Assembly: GCF_030269685.1 (NCBI RefSeq)
Contig: NZ_BSTT01000009.1
Location: 1-64,000, forward strand
Origin: Actinomycetospora sp. NBRC 106378
Lineage (GTDB): Bacteria; Actinomycetota; Actinomycetes; Mycobacteriales; Pseudonocardiaceae
Reading direction: 5' to 3'
DNA length: 64,000 nt
Position 1 is the stretch's first letter. Every line of letters starts with the position of its first letter. A program made the position numbers and the translations under genes. This document shows, piece after piece, positions 7,758-16,852 of this stretch. The notes beneath the pieces are model-generated. The model did not search any database. It saw only the letters and a program-made list of their open reading frames with translations, and was not told where the DNA came from.

Positions 7758-9836
7758 ATGAGAGCTCTCCTGGTCGCCGTGCTCGCCGGTCTGCTGGTGC
7801 TGGCCGGGTGCTCGACCTCGCCGCCGCCGGTGGTGGGTCAGGCCCCGACCACGGCGGTCCGCCCCCAGCCGCAGCTCGAGCCCGACCCGACCCAGCTGCG
7901 CATCGGCGTCGACGACCTCGGCATCGGCTTCAACCCGCACCGGATCGCCGACCTCACGCCGACCAGCCGGACGACGGCCTCGCTCGTGCTGCCCAGTGCC
8001 TTCCGTCTCGGGCCCGACGGGGTGCGGCGACCGGACACCACGGTGGTCACCTCGGCCCGGGTGTCGGCCACCCGCCCGTACACCGTCTCCTACGAGATCG
8101 CCCCCGCCGCCGCGTGGTCCGACAACGCCCCGATCGCCGCCGAGGACTTCGTCTACCTGTGGCAGCAGATGCGCTCACAGCCCGGCGTGGTCGACGCGGC
8201 GGGCTACCGGGCCATCGCCGACGTGCGGTCGCGGGCCGGGGGGAAGGCGGTCGACGTGGTGTTCGACCGGCCCTACCCGGCCTGGCCGACGCTCTTCGAC
8301 CACCTGCTGCCCGCGCACCTGCTCAAGGACGCCCCCGGGTCGTGGGGCGGGGCGCTGCAGGACAGCATCCCGGTCTCCGGCGGGCCGTACGCGATCCGGC
8401 TCGTCGACCGCATCCGGGGCCAGGTCACCCTGGTCCGCAACAGCGTCTACTGGAGCACCCCCGCGGTGCCCGACCAGATCGTGCTGCAGGCCGCGGACCA
8501 CGCCTCCCTGATCGACCGGGTCCGCACCGGGGACGTGCAGGCCACGCAATTCCGGGCCGACGGGGACGATCTGGCGGCCCTGAACGCCCTCGCGTCGGCC
8601 GCGCCCGGCCCCGCCGGCCCGCTCGCCGTGCGCACCGTGCCCGAGGCGCAGCTGGTGGAGCTCGCCCTGCGCTCGGACGACGGCCCGCTCGCCGACCCGC
8701 GGGTGCGCCGGGCCGTGGTCTCGCTGCTCGACCGCGACGCGCTGGTCACCGCGGGCGCCGACGGCGGGCCGGGTGCCGCGCTGCGCGCCGACGCCTTCGC
8801 GACCGCGCCGAGCCAGCCCGGCTACCGCCCCACGATCACCGCCGACGCGCCGGCCCGCGCGCCCGACCGCGCCGCCGCGACGCGGCTGCTCGCCCAGGCG
8901 GGCTACCTGCTCGGGGCCGACGGCCGGTGGACCCGGGACGGGACGCCGCTGCGGCTCCGGCTCGCCGCACCCCCGCAGGTCTCGCCGTACGGACGGCTCC
9001 TCGGCTCGCTCGCCGACCAGCTCAACGCGGCGGGCATCGGCACCACGGTGGTCGCCGACTCGGGCGCCAACCCCTTCCCGCCCGGGCGCGGGCCGATCCC
9101 GTCGGACACGCCGTCGGTGGTGGCCACCCCCTCGTCCCCCGGGCCGCTGACGTCGTCGGCGGTCCCCGGCACGACGACGACCTCCCCGGCCCCCACGTCG
9201 ACCGCGCCCACGACGACCACGACCCCGCCGACGGAGACCACCACCTCGGTGCCGCCGATCCCGAAGTCGCCGTCGGACATGGCCGTCGCCGACGTCACCG
9301 TCCTGGCGCTGCCGGTGGGGCAGGACCCGATCGCGGGGCTGGACTCGATCGTCGGCTGCCCGGGCCGCCAGGCGCCCACGACGTCGGGCGTCTCGCCCGC
9401 GGTCCCTCGCACGACGACGGCGACCGCGCCGCCCACCACGTCGGTGGCGTCCCCGCCGAGCACCACCCGGGCCGCCCCGACCTCGACGACCCCCGCGCCC
9501 ACCACGACGACCGCCGCCCCGCTCGCGGCGCAGGGCACGCCGGAGGCGTCCGAGGCGCTGTCGGTCACCGGGTTCTGCGACCCGACGCTGCAGTCGGTCC
9601 TCGACGGCGCCTCCTCCGGGTCGATCGACCCGGACACCGCCCTCGCGCTCGCCGAGCCGCTGCTCTGGCGGGCCACCCCGGTGGTCCCGCTCTTCCAGGC
9701 GACGGCCACGCTCGTCGCCCCGGCGAGCCGGACGGACGTCGTGGTGCCACCCTTCGGGGTCAGCCCGTTCGCCTCGGCGGACCGGTGGGCGCCACCCGCC
9801 CGGCAGGGCCAGGCCAACGGCGACGCGAACAACTAG
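7758..9836 (+). CDS. Family-5 solute-binding lipoprotein, LpqW-like
   Basis: 692 residues. An N-terminal signal with lipobox LAGC (Cys19) marks a membrane-anchored extracellular protein. The region from about residue 45 (LRIGVDDLGIGFNPHRIADL) follows the peptide/nickel solute-binding (SBP_bac_5) fold. Two Thr/Pro-rich insertions at about 450-505 and 540-590 interrupt the C-terminal part and may be surface loops or O-mannosylation sites. Position near mshB and architecture recall mycobacterial LpqW (Rv1166), which regulates phosphatidylinositol mannoside synthesis; a peptide-binding role is the alternative. A hairpin 15 bp after the stop separates it from the next gene. Confidence 0.75.
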   Translation: MRALLVAVLAGLLVLAGCSTSPPPVVGQAPTTAVRPQPQLEPDPTQLRIGVDDLGIGFNPHRIADLTPTSRTTASLVLPSAFRLGPDGVRRPDTTVVTSARVSATRPYTVSYEIAPAAAWSDNAPIAAEDFVYLWQQMRSQPGVVDAAGYRAIADVRSRAGGKAVDVVFDRPYPAWPTLFDHLLPAHLLKDAPGSWGGALQDSIPVSGGPYAIRLVDRIRGQVTLVRNSVYWSTPAVPDQIVLQAADHASLIDRVRTGDVQATQFRADGDDLAALNALASAAPGPAGPLAVRTVPEAQLVELALRSDDGPLADPRVRRAVVSLLDRDALVTAGADGGPGAALRADAFATAPSQPGYRPTITADAPARAPDRAAATRLLAQAGYLLGADGRWTRDGTPLRLRLAAPPQVSPYGRLLGSLADQLNAAGIGTTVVADSGANPFPPGRGPIPSDTPSVVATPSSPGPLTSSAVPGTTTTSPAPTSTAPTTTTTPPTETTTSVPPIPKSPSDMAVADVTVLALPVGQDPIAGLDSIVGCPGRQAPTTSGVSPAVPRTTTATAPPTTSVASPPSTTRAAPTSTTPAPTTTTAAPLAAQGTPEASEALSVTGFCDPTLQSVLDGASSGSIDPDTALALAEPLLWRATPVVPLFQATATLVAPASRTDVVVPPFGVSPFASADRWAPPARQGQANGDANN

Positions 9837-9850
9837 CAGGATCGCGTCCC

Positions 9851-9872
9851 CCGATCGGGTGTGCCCGATCGG
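9851..9872 (+). terminator. Hairpin after the LpqW-like gene
   Basis: Perfect nine-base arms (CCGATCGGG and CCCGATCGG) around a TGTG loop, starting 15 bp past the stop codon. There is no U-tract, as is common for GC-rich actinobacterial terminators. Confidence 0.55.
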
Positions 9873-9989
9873 ACATCGCGCGACGACTTCGTGACGCGGT
9901 GGCAACACGCCGGGGTGGCGGAAGAGGTCTGGACCACTTAGGTTGCCTCCGGCGGCGATCCCGCTTGTCAAACGTCTTCTGGAGGTGTG

Positions 9990-11771
9990 GTGACCAGGTT
10001 CACCAGGCGCGGTCGTTCGCGCTGGATTGCCGTCGGAGCGCTGGCCGCGGCCGGCGCACTCGTGCTGGCCGGGTGTGGCGGGGGAGGCGGGGACAACAAC
10101 TTCGGCTCCACCACCGCGCCCCAGGCGAAGGGGCGGCAGGGCAACGTCTACGTGTCGCCCCAGGTGCCCTCGGGTCCCGGCGTCACCGTCGCGGCCGACA
10201 CCGCGTACACGGCGTACAACAACGACACCGCGGCGAACAACACGGTCTACAACCTGTACGCCTCGCTGCCGGTCCTCGCGTCGGCGACCGTGCTCGACAA
10301 CGACGGCACACCGCTGATCAACGGCGACATGATGGCCGGGATCGACGAGGTGTCGACGAACCCGCAGGTCATCCGCTGGCGGATGAAGCCGGGCGTCACG
10401 TGGTCGGACGGCGCGCCGTGGAACTGCAAGGACTTCTACCTCGCCTACCTCGCCGGCAGCGGCAAGATCCCCGGCTTCACGGCGGCGAGCTCGAACGGCT
10501 ACGGCAACATCGGCCAGGCGCAGTGCCTGGACGACACCACCTTCCAGGCGACGTTCGCCCAGCCCTTCGCCGACTACATCGGTCTGTTCAGCCAGAACAA
10601 CGGTGACCTGCTCCCGGCGCACATCCTCGAGCAGAAGACCGGCATCCCGGACATCCGCCAGATCACGCCCGCCTCGCCGCCGGCGCAGCTCCAGGCGATG
10701 ACGCAGTTCTGGAACACCGGGTGGAACGGCTTCGACAAGTCGGTCATGCCGGCGTCGGCCCAGTACCAGCTCGACAGCTGGGTGCAGGACCAGTCGGTGA
10801 CGATGACCCGCAACCCGGCGTGGAAGGGCAACCCGGGCGGGCCCGAGCGGCTCACCTACCGCAACATCGCCGACGCCACCGCCGCCGCGCAGGCGCTGCA
10901 GAACAACGAGATCCAGGTGACGGCGAACCAGCCGGACGTCAACGCCTCGAACCTCCTGCGCAGCCTCTCCGCGCAGGGCGTGAAGTTCCAGGCCACCTCG
11001 GGTGCCTCCTACGAGCACCTGGACATGAACTTCAAGAACCCGCTGTTCGCCGACAAGGCCGTCCGCACCGCGTTCGCGCAGTGCGTGCCGCGCCAGGACA
11101 TCACCGACAAGCTCGTCAAGGGTGTCCAGCCGGACGCGGCACCGCTGCAGAGCCTGATGTTCCTGCCGTCCCAGCGGGGCTACGAGGACGCCTACTCGCA
11201 GTTGATCGGCACCGGCAACCCCCAGCAGGCGTCCCAGACGCTCACCCAGGACGGCTGGGTCAAGGGGCCGGACGGCGTCTTCGCGAAGAACGGCCAGCCG
11301 CTGCAGTTCCGGATCAGCCACACCAACGTGCCGCGCCGCGTGCAGACGGTGCAGCTGATCCAGGCGGCCTGCCAGCAGGCGGGCATCAAGATCGTCGACG
11401 ACAACGACCCGAACTTCCTCGACACCCGTCTCGGGGCCGGGGACTACGACGTCGCGCTCTACGCCTGGCAGAACGACCCGTTCACCTCGTCGCACGAGTC
11501 GATCTACAAGACCGGTGGCTCGCAGAACTACCAGGGCTACTCGAACCCGCAGCTCGACGCGCTCATGGCGCAGGCGTCCGGCAACCTGGACCCGGCCGGC
11601 TACCTCGCCCAGTGGCAGCAGGCCGACAAGCTGATGGCCCAGGACCTCCCGTCGATCCCGCTCTACGTCCAGCCCAACACCGTCGGGTACACGGACAAGA
11701 TCGACAACGTCTGGTACCAGCCCAACCTCGGTGCGATGCTGCACGCGAACGAGTGGGCCGTCACGCAGTAG
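9990..11771 (+). CDS. Peptide ABC transporter solute-binding lipoprotein
   Basis: About 593 residues. A basic N-terminus, hydrophobic stretch and lipobox LAGC are followed by a Gly-rich linker. The SBP_bac_5 fold is recognisable in VIRWRMKPGVTWSDGAPWNC and in the C-terminal LMAQDLPSIPLYVQPNTVGY. It should deliver oligopeptides or similar solutes to the permeases encoded immediately downstream. GGAGGT stands directly before tandem GTG codons at 9987 and 9990; the second gives better spacing. A strong hairpin separates it from the permease gene. Confidence 0.85.
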   Translation: MTRFTRRGRSRWIAVGALAAAGALVLAGCGGGGGDNNFGSTTAPQAKGRQGNVYVSPQVPSGPGVTVAADTAYTAYNNDTAANNTVYNLYASLPVLASATVLDNDGTPLINGDMMAGIDEVSTNPQVIRWRMKPGVTWSDGAPWNCKDFYLAYLAGSGKIPGFTAASSNGYGNIGQAQCLDDTTFQATFAQPFADYIGLFSQNNGDLLPAHILEQKTGIPDIRQITPASPPAQLQAMTQFWNTGWNGFDKSVMPASAQYQLDSWVQDQSVTMTRNPAWKGNPGGPERLTYRNIADATAAAQALQNNEIQVTANQPDVNASNLLRSLSAQGVKFQATSGASYEHLDMNFKNPLFADKAVRTAFAQCVPRQDITDKLVKGVQPDAAPLQSLMFLPSQRGYEDAYSQLIGTGNPQQASQTLTQDGWVKGPDGVFAKNGQPLQFRISHTNVPRRVQTVQLIQAACQQAGIKIVDDNDPNFLDTRLGAGDYDVALYAWQNDPFTSSHESIYKTGGSQNYQGYSNPQLDALMAQASGNLDPAGYLAQWQQADKLMAQDLPSIPLYVQPNTVGYTDKIDNVWYQPNLGAMLHANEWAVTQ

Positions 11772-11793
11772 CTCGGCCAACAGGTCAGCGACG

Positions 11794-11826
11794 CCCGACG
11801 GGGCCGGCGACCCCGGCCCCGTCGGG
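11794..11826 (+). terminator. Intra-operon hairpin between binding protein and permease
   Basis: Perfect 14-base arms (11794-11807 CCCGACGGGGCCGG; 11813-11826) enclose a five-base loop. It lies in the 80-bp gap between the binding-protein stop and the first permease. Such hairpins usually act as partial terminators or 3-prime stabilisers that keep binding protein in excess over the membrane complex. Confidence 0.65.
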
Positions 11827-11851
11827 TCCGCTCGACGGAAAGAGGTGACAC

Positions 11852-12850
11852 GTGGCCGCGTACATCCTGCGGCGCGTCCTGATCTCGATCGGCGTGCTCC
11901 TCGTGGCGTCGTTCCTGCTCTACGTGATGGTCGCCAGCTCCGGTGACCCGCTCGCGGGCCTGCGGGCCCGCCCCGGCATCACCCCCGAGGCCATCGACGC
12001 CACGGCCCGCCAGCTGGGGCTCGACCAGCCGATCCTGGTGCGCTACTGGGAGTGGTTCACCGGGGTCCTCTCCGGGAACTGGGGCACCAGCGTCGCCCTC
12101 GGGCAGGCCCAGGCCGAGGTCCTCCCGGCCGTCGGCAGCGCCCTCTGGGTGACCATCCGACTCGTGGTGATCGCCGAGGTCATCGCGCTGCTGATCGGCG
12201 GCGCGGTCGGCGCGATCGCGGCCCTGCGGCAGTACTCGATCACCGACTACACCGCGACGACGCTCGCCTTCGTGCTCTTCGCGATGCCGGTGTTCTGCAT
12301 CGGCATCATCCTCAAGGTCTACGGCATCGAGTTCAACGTGCTGCTGATCAACCTCGGGCTCGACCGGTGGCTCACGACGGCGGGTCCGCCGGCCGGAGGG
12401 TTCACCGGCTCACCCGGCGAGGTGTTCTTCAAGTTCACCGGGGCCTACATCCTCCCGACGATCGCCCTCGCCGCGATCAGCTTCGCCGCCTACAGCCGCT
12501 TCCAGCGGGCCTCGATGCTCGAGACGATGCGTTCGGACTACGTGCGCACCGCGCGGGCGAAGGGCCTCACCGAGCGGCAGGTGGTGCTCCGGCACGCCCT
12601 GCGCAACGCGCTGCTGCCGGTCACGACCTACTTCGCCTACAACTTCGGTGCCGTGTTCGGCGGGGCGATCGTCACCGAGCAGGTGTTCGGCTGGAACGGC
12701 ATGGGGTCGTTGCTCGTCCGCTCCATCCAGCAGTACGACCCCAACATGCTGATGGGCTGGCTGATCGTCACCGCGACCATCGTCGTGCTGTTCAACCTGC
12801 TCGCGGACATCGCCTACAGCTACCTCGACCCGAGGATCCGTCTTGGCTGA
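11852..12850 (+). CDS. Oligopeptide ABC transporter permease, OppB/DppB type
   Basis: 332 residues with about six transmembrane segments. It begins AAYILRRVLISIGVLLVASF, the hallmark N-terminus of DppB permeases, and carries the EAA-loop region VRTARAKGLTERQVVLRHAL at about residues 230-250. It pairs with the downstream permease to form the channel. GTG 11852 follows AGAGGTGA. Its 3-prime end overlaps the next gene by eight bases. Confidence 0.9.
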   Translation: MAAYILRRVLISIGVLLVASFLLYVMVASSGDPLAGLRARPGITPEAIDATARQLGLDQPILVRYWEWFTGVLSGNWGTSVALGQAQAEVLPAVGSALWVTIRLVVIAEVIALLIGGAVGAIAALRQYSITDYTATTLAFVLFAMPVFCIGIILKVYGIEFNVLLINLGLDRWLTTAGPPAGGFTGSPGEVFFKFTGAYILPTIALAAISFAAYSRFQRASMLETMRSDYVRTARAKGLTERQVVLRHALRNALLPVTTYFAYNFGAVFGGAIVTEQVFGWNGMGSLLVRSIQQYDPNMLMGWLIVTATIVVLFNLLADIAYSYLDPRIRLG

Positions 12851-13784
12851 GACCACGGAGACCACCCCGGCTCCCACCCACCCGGGAAAGGTGCCCGGCC
12901 CGCCGTCGGGCAGCGGCGACGGCGGCGACGTCGGCGGGGTGTTCCTCACCCAGGGGCAGCTCGTGCGGCGCCGCTTCCTGCGCCACCGCGCGGCGATGAC
13001 CGCGCTGACGATCCTGGTGCTGTTCATCCTGTTCGTCTACATCGCCCCGTTCTTCCTCGGCTACTCGCTGACGAACCTGTCGGCGGGGTCCTACGAGGAC
13101 CCGAGCCCGGCCCACGTCTTCGGCACCGACCAGGTCGGCGCCGACGTCTTCTCGCTGGTGATGAAGGGCTCGCAGTTCTCGCTGCAGATCGGGTTCATCG
13201 CAGCGGTCATCTCGACCGTGGTCGGCGTGCTCCTCGGCACCGTCGCCGGGTACCTGCGCCGCGGGACCGACACCGCCGTCTCCCGCGTCACCGACCTGTT
13301 CCTGGTCGTCCCGCTCCAGGCGGTCGCCGCGATCCTCATCGCGGGCCTCGGCGGCTCGTGGTGGCTCGTCGGGCTCATCCTCGGCTTCTTCCTCTGGATG
13401 CCGATCGCCCGCGTGACGCGGGCCGAGGCGCTGGCGCTCTCGCAGCGCGAGTTCGTCGAGGCGGCCCGGGCCTCAGGGGCGACGACGTGGCGGATCGTCA
13501 CGAAGCACCTGGTGCCCAACATGATCGGCACCATCGTCGTGAACGCGACGCTGACCCTCGCGCTCGCCGTCCTCACCGAGGCGGCGCTGTCGTTCATCGG
13601 GCTCGGCGTGCAGATCCCCGACACCTCGCTGGGGCTGGTGCTCAACCAGAACTACACCCAGCTGGGGACGCGGCCCTGGCTGTTCTGGGCGCCCTTCGTG
13701 GCGATCGTGCTGATCTCGCTGACCATCAACTTCATCGGCGACGGGTTGCGCGACGCGTTCGACCCGCGCCAGACCAGGCGGTGA
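12843..13784 (+). CDS. Oligopeptide ABC transporter permease, OppC/DppC type
   Basis: 313 residues. A polar N-terminus of about 35 residues is followed by a membrane segment (AAMTALTILVLFILFVYIAP) and the DppC transport domain. The EAA loop reads REFVEAARASGATTWRIVTK and the protein ends NFIGDGLRDAFDPRQ, typical of the family. Start is TTG at 12843, overlapping the previous gene. Partner of the upstream permease and the two ATPases downstream. Confidence 0.9.
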   Translation: MAETTETTPAPTHPGKVPGPPSGSGDGGDVGGVFLTQGQLVRRRFLRHRAAMTALTILVLFILFVYIAPFFLGYSLTNLSAGSYEDPSPAHVFGTDQVGADVFSLVMKGSQFSLQIGFIAAVISTVVGVLLGTVAGYLRRGTDTAVSRVTDLFLVVPLQAVAAILIAGLGGSWWLVGLILGFFLWMPIARVTRAEALALSQREFVEAARASGATTWRIVTKHLVPNMIGTIVVNATLTLALAVLTEAALSFIGLGVQIPDTSLGLVLNQNYTQLGTRPWLFWAPFVAIVLISLTINFIGDGLRDAFDPRQTRR

Positions 13785-13789
13785 CAGCC

Positions 13790-14851
13790 ATGACTGGAAC
13801 GAGCGGGGCACTGCTCGAGGTGGACGGCCTGTCGGTCACGTTCCCCTCCGAGGACGGCGAGGTCCACGCCGTCCGTGACGTCAGCTTCGCGGTCGAGCCG
13901 GGCGAGGTGCTCGGTGTCGTCGGCGAGTCCGGGTCCGGCAAGTCGGTGTCGCTCATGGCGGTCCCGCGGCTGCTGCCGGGGTCGGCCCGGGTCACCGGGT
14001 CGATCCGGTTCGACGGGACCGAGCTGGTGGGCGCGAAGCCGGAGACGCTGCGCGGCCTGCGCGGGTCGGAGATGGCGATGATCTTCCAGGACCCGATGAG
14101 CTCCATGAACCCCGTCCACACCGTGGGTCGGCAGATCGCCGAGGCCCGGCGGGCCCACGCGTCGGTGTCGAAGGACGAGGCGTGGCGCGACGCGGTCGCC
14201 GCGCTCGCCCTGGTCGACATCCCGCAGCCGGAGACGCGCGCGAAGCAGTACCCGCACGAGTTCTCCGGCGGCATGCGCCAGCGCGCGATGATCGCCATGG
14301 CGATGGTGAACAAGCCGCGGCTGATCATCGCCGACGAGCCGACGACCGCGCTGGACGTCACGGTGCAGGCCCAGGTGCTCGAGGTCCTCGACCAGGCCCG
14401 CGTGGAGTCCGGGGCCTCGCTGGTCCTGGTCAGCCACGACCTCGGCGTGGTCGCCGGCACGGCCGACCGTGTGCAGGTCATGTACGGCGGGACGATCGTC
14501 GAGACCGGCCCCACCGAGGAGGTCTTCGAGCGGCCGCGCATGCCGTACACCGTCGGGCTGCTGTCCTCCCTGCCCGCCGTCGACCAGATCGGCGGCCGGC
14601 TGCACCCGATCCCCGGGGCGCCGCCGTCGCTGGTGTCCCTCCCACCGGGGTGCTCGTTCGCGCCCCGCTGCCCGATCGTCGAGGACGCCTGCCGCGAGGC
14701 GGAGCCGGAGCTGGTGGAGGTGGGCACCGGAGACGCAGCGCAGCGCAGCTCGACCATCGGCACCGACCACCTCTCGCGGTGCCGCCGCTGGGACGTGCTC
14801 GCCGAGGGCTCGACCGAGAACCTCTTCTCCCGCACGGAGGTGCCCGCATGA
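13790..14851 (+). CDS. Oligopeptide ABC transporter ATPase, OppD type
   Basis: 353 residues. Walker A is GESGSGKS, the Q-loop lies in [12 protein letters not shown], the signature is FSGGMRQR, Walker B is [12 protein letters not shown] and the switch histidine is in VSHDLG. The C-terminal oligopeptide-transporter extension has a Cys-rich [14 protein letters not shown] segment that in relatives may bind an iron-sulfur cluster. ATG 13790 is used; GTG 13781, overlapping the upstream stop as GTGA, is an in-frame alternative. Confidence 0.9.
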   Translation: MTGTSGALLEVDGLSVTFPSEDGEVHAVRDVSFAVEPGEVLGVVGESGSGKSVSLMAVPRLLPGSARVTGSIRFDGTELVGAKPETLRGLRGSEMAMIFQDPMSSMNPVHTVGRQIAEARRAHASVSKDEAWRDAVAALALVDIPQPETRAKQYPHEFSGGMRQRAMIAMAMVNKPRLIIADEPTTALDVTVQAQVLEVLDQARVESGASLVLVSHDLGVVAGTADRVQVMYGGTIVETGPTEEVFERPRMPYTVGLLSSLPAVDQIGGRLHPIPGAPPSLVSLPPGCSFAPRCPIVEDACREAEPELVEVGTGDAAQRSSTIGTDHLSRCRRWDVLAEGSTENLFSRTEVPA

Positions 14852-15912
14852 GCGCACCCAGCACCGAGGCCGGGGCCGCACCCGGGGCCGGTGGCGAGCG
14901 CGACGGCGCGCTGCTGCAGGTCCGTGACCTCACCACCACGTTCCCCGTCCGCGGCCAGGGCGTCCTGCGCCGCGTCGTCGGCCGGGTCCAGGCCGTCACC
15001 GAGGTCTCGCTCGACGTCGACGCCGGGGAGACCCTCGGCGTGGTCGGGGAGTCCGGCTGCGGCAAGTCGACGACGGGCCGCTCGATCCTGCAGCTCATCC
15101 GGCCCGACTCCGGGTCGGTGCGCTACGACGGGCGCGAGCTCGTCGGGCTCTCCGCGAAGGAGATGCGCCCGCTGCGGCGCGAGCTGTCGATGGTGTTCCA
15201 GGACCCGTTCGGCTCGCTCGACCCGCGCCTGCCGGTCAGCGAGCTGATCGCCGAGCCGCTGCGCATCCACCAGGTGTACTCGTCGGAGTCCGACCTGCGT
15301 GACCGTGTCGACGAGCTCCTCGGGCTGGTCGGGCTCAAGTCCGAGCACCGCAACCGGTACTCCCACGAGTTCTCCGGCGGGCAGCGCCAGCGCATCGGCA
15401 TCGCCCGGGCCCTGGCCGCGAACCCGCGGGTGGTCGTGCTCGACGAGCCGGTGTCGGCGCTCGACGTCTCGGTCCAGGCGGGGGTGGTCAACCTCCTCGA
15501 GGACCTGCAGGAGCGGCTCGGCCTCTCCTACCTGTTCATCGCCCACGACCTGTCGGTGGTCCGCCACATCTCCGACCGCGTCGCCGTGATGTACCTGGGC
15601 AAGGTCGTCGAGCTGGGCGACGCGGTGTCGGTCTACGAGAACCCGCGCCACCCCTACACCCAGGCGCTGCTCTCGGCGGTGCCGCTGCCCGACCCGGCCG
15701 CCGAGCGTCGACGCCGCAAGTCCCGCGTCGTGCTCACCGGTGACATCCCCAGCCCGGCGAACCCGCCGTCGGGATGTCGCTTCCGCACGCGGTGCCCGAA
15801 GGCCCAGCAGCGCTGCGCCGACGAGGTGCCGGTGCTGCGGGCGAGCGACGTGGCGGGCACGCACACGTTCGCCTGCCACTTCCCGATGGGCGACGCCGAC
15901 TCGGCCGCCTGA
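14848..15912 (+). CDS. Oligopeptide ABC transporter ATPase, OppF type
   Basis: 354 residues. Walker [10 protein letters not shown]-loop [12 protein letters not shown], signature FSGGQRQR, Walker [13 protein letters not shown] and AHDLSVV are all present. The C-terminal extension has a Cys-containing [14 protein letters not shown] block. ATG 14848 overlaps the OppD stop (ATGA). It closes the operon; transcription then meets the palindromic repeat at 15928. Confidence 0.9.
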   Translation: MSAPSTEAGAAPGAGGERDGALLQVRDLTTTFPVRGQGVLRRVVGRVQAVTEVSLDVDAGETLGVVGESGCGKSTTGRSILQLIRPDSGSVRYDGRELVGLSAKEMRPLRRELSMVFQDPFGSLDPRLPVSELIAEPLRIHQVYSSESDLRDRVDELLGLVGLKSEHRNRYSHEFSGGQRQRIGIARALAANPRVVVLDEPVSALDVSVQAGVVNLLEDLQERLGLSYLFIAHDLSVVRHISDRVAVMYLGKVVELGDAVSVYENPRHPYTQALLSAVPLPDPAAERRRRKSRVVLTGDIPSPANPPSGCRFRTRCPKAQQRCADEVPVLRASDVAGTHTFACHFPMGDADSAA

Positions 15913-15927
15913 CCCCCGACCCCGTGC

Positions 15928-15980
15928 TGAGCGAACGGCACTCTCGCAGCATCTCCGTGCGCGAGGGTGCCGTTCGTTCA
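15928..15980. repeat. Interspersed convergent-gap palindrome, copy 2
   Basis: Same family as the repeat at 5367. Arms TGAGCGAACGGCACT and GGTGCCGTTCGTTCA pair apart from wobble positions, with the centre CTCGCAGCATCTCCGTGCGC. It fills the gap between the convergent OppF-type ATPase and the kinase gene, whose stop codon (15978-15980) lies in its right arm. Confidence 0.8.
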
Positions 15981-16835
15981 TCCGGAGCGCTGCGCCAGTC
16001 GGACCAGCGCCGCCGTGTGAGGGGCATCAGGGGCGGTCCGGAGCGCCGCCACGGCGTTCGCCGGGGCCAGGGCGTGGCACCAGGCGTGCAGCCGGTCCGG
16101 GTCCACGCCGTCGAGCTCCCGGGCGAGGCCCTCGACGGTCCCGTCGAGGGCGTCGGGGTCGAGCAGGACGAGGTCGACGAGGTCGAAGGTGCGGTCGCCG
16201 AGGTGCGGACGCGGGTCGATGACGACGGCGCCGTCCGGTCCCGCGAGCAGGTTCGCCGGGTGCAGGTCGCCGTGGACCACGCCGTGGTGACCGCGCTCCG
16301 CCCCGAGCGCGGCCGCCCGGTGCGCGGCGTCGTCGAGGCGTCCGAGCGGGATGCGGTCGTCGAGGGCCTCGTCGACGACCTGCTCCCGCACCCGGCCCAG
16401 CCAGAACGCGATCCGCGCCCCGAGCGGGGGCAGGTCCGGGAGCGGGCCCTCCGCCGTCATCAGGTCGCGCAGCGCCGGCACGACGTCGAGGGCGCCGGTC
16501 TCGGACGGCAGGGCGGTGCCCGGCCGCACGCGGCCGAGCAGCAGCGCCCCGTCGTCGTGGTCGAGCAGGTTCACGACGTGCCGGCAGGGCGCCCAGTACT
16601 GCAGCGCCGCCGCCTCGGTGGCCGCGATCATGACGTCGGGTGTCAGCTTCAGGACGCCCCGGTCGGCCGGGACCACGAGGCCGGAGTTGCCGGAGAGCAC
16701 CGCGCCGTCGGGCGTCACCCGCCAGCGCCGGGCCAGCCGCGCGACCAGCGCCGGGACGCCGTCGAGCCACGCTTCGACGTCGTCGCCGTGCCGGCGGGCC
16801 ATCCGGCGCCGGGCCTCGGCGGGAACCTCGATCAT
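15978..16835 (-). CDS. Aminoglycoside 6-phosphotransferase-like kinase
   Basis: 285 residues. The kinase motif HGDLHPANLL (about residues 190-199) and the metal-binding IDPRPHLGDR segment match the APH fold, and YWAPCRHVVNLLDHDDGALLLG resembles the streptomycin 6-kinase/hydroxyurea-resistance subgroup. It may phosphorylate an aminoglycoside or an unrelated small molecule; resistance is not proven by sequence. It is divergent from the MFS gene with only 17 bp between start codons, a layout that could place a kinase and an exporter under shared control. Confidence 0.78.
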   Translation of the reverse strand: MIEVPAEARRRMARRHGDDVEAWLDGVPALVARLARRWRVTPDGAVLSGNSGLVVPADRGVLKLTPDVMIAATEAAALQYWAPCRHVVNLLDHDDGALLLGRVRPGTALPSETGALDVVPALRDLMTAEGPLPDLPPLGARIAFWLGRVREQVVDEALDDRIPLGRLDDAAHRAAALGAERGHHGVVHGDLHPANLLAGPDGAVVIDPRPHLGDRTFDLVDLVLLDPDALDGTVEGLARELDGVDPDRLHAWCHALAPANAVAALRTAPDAPHTAALVRLAQRSG

Positions 16836-16852
16836 CGGCCGAGGGTGCCGCG

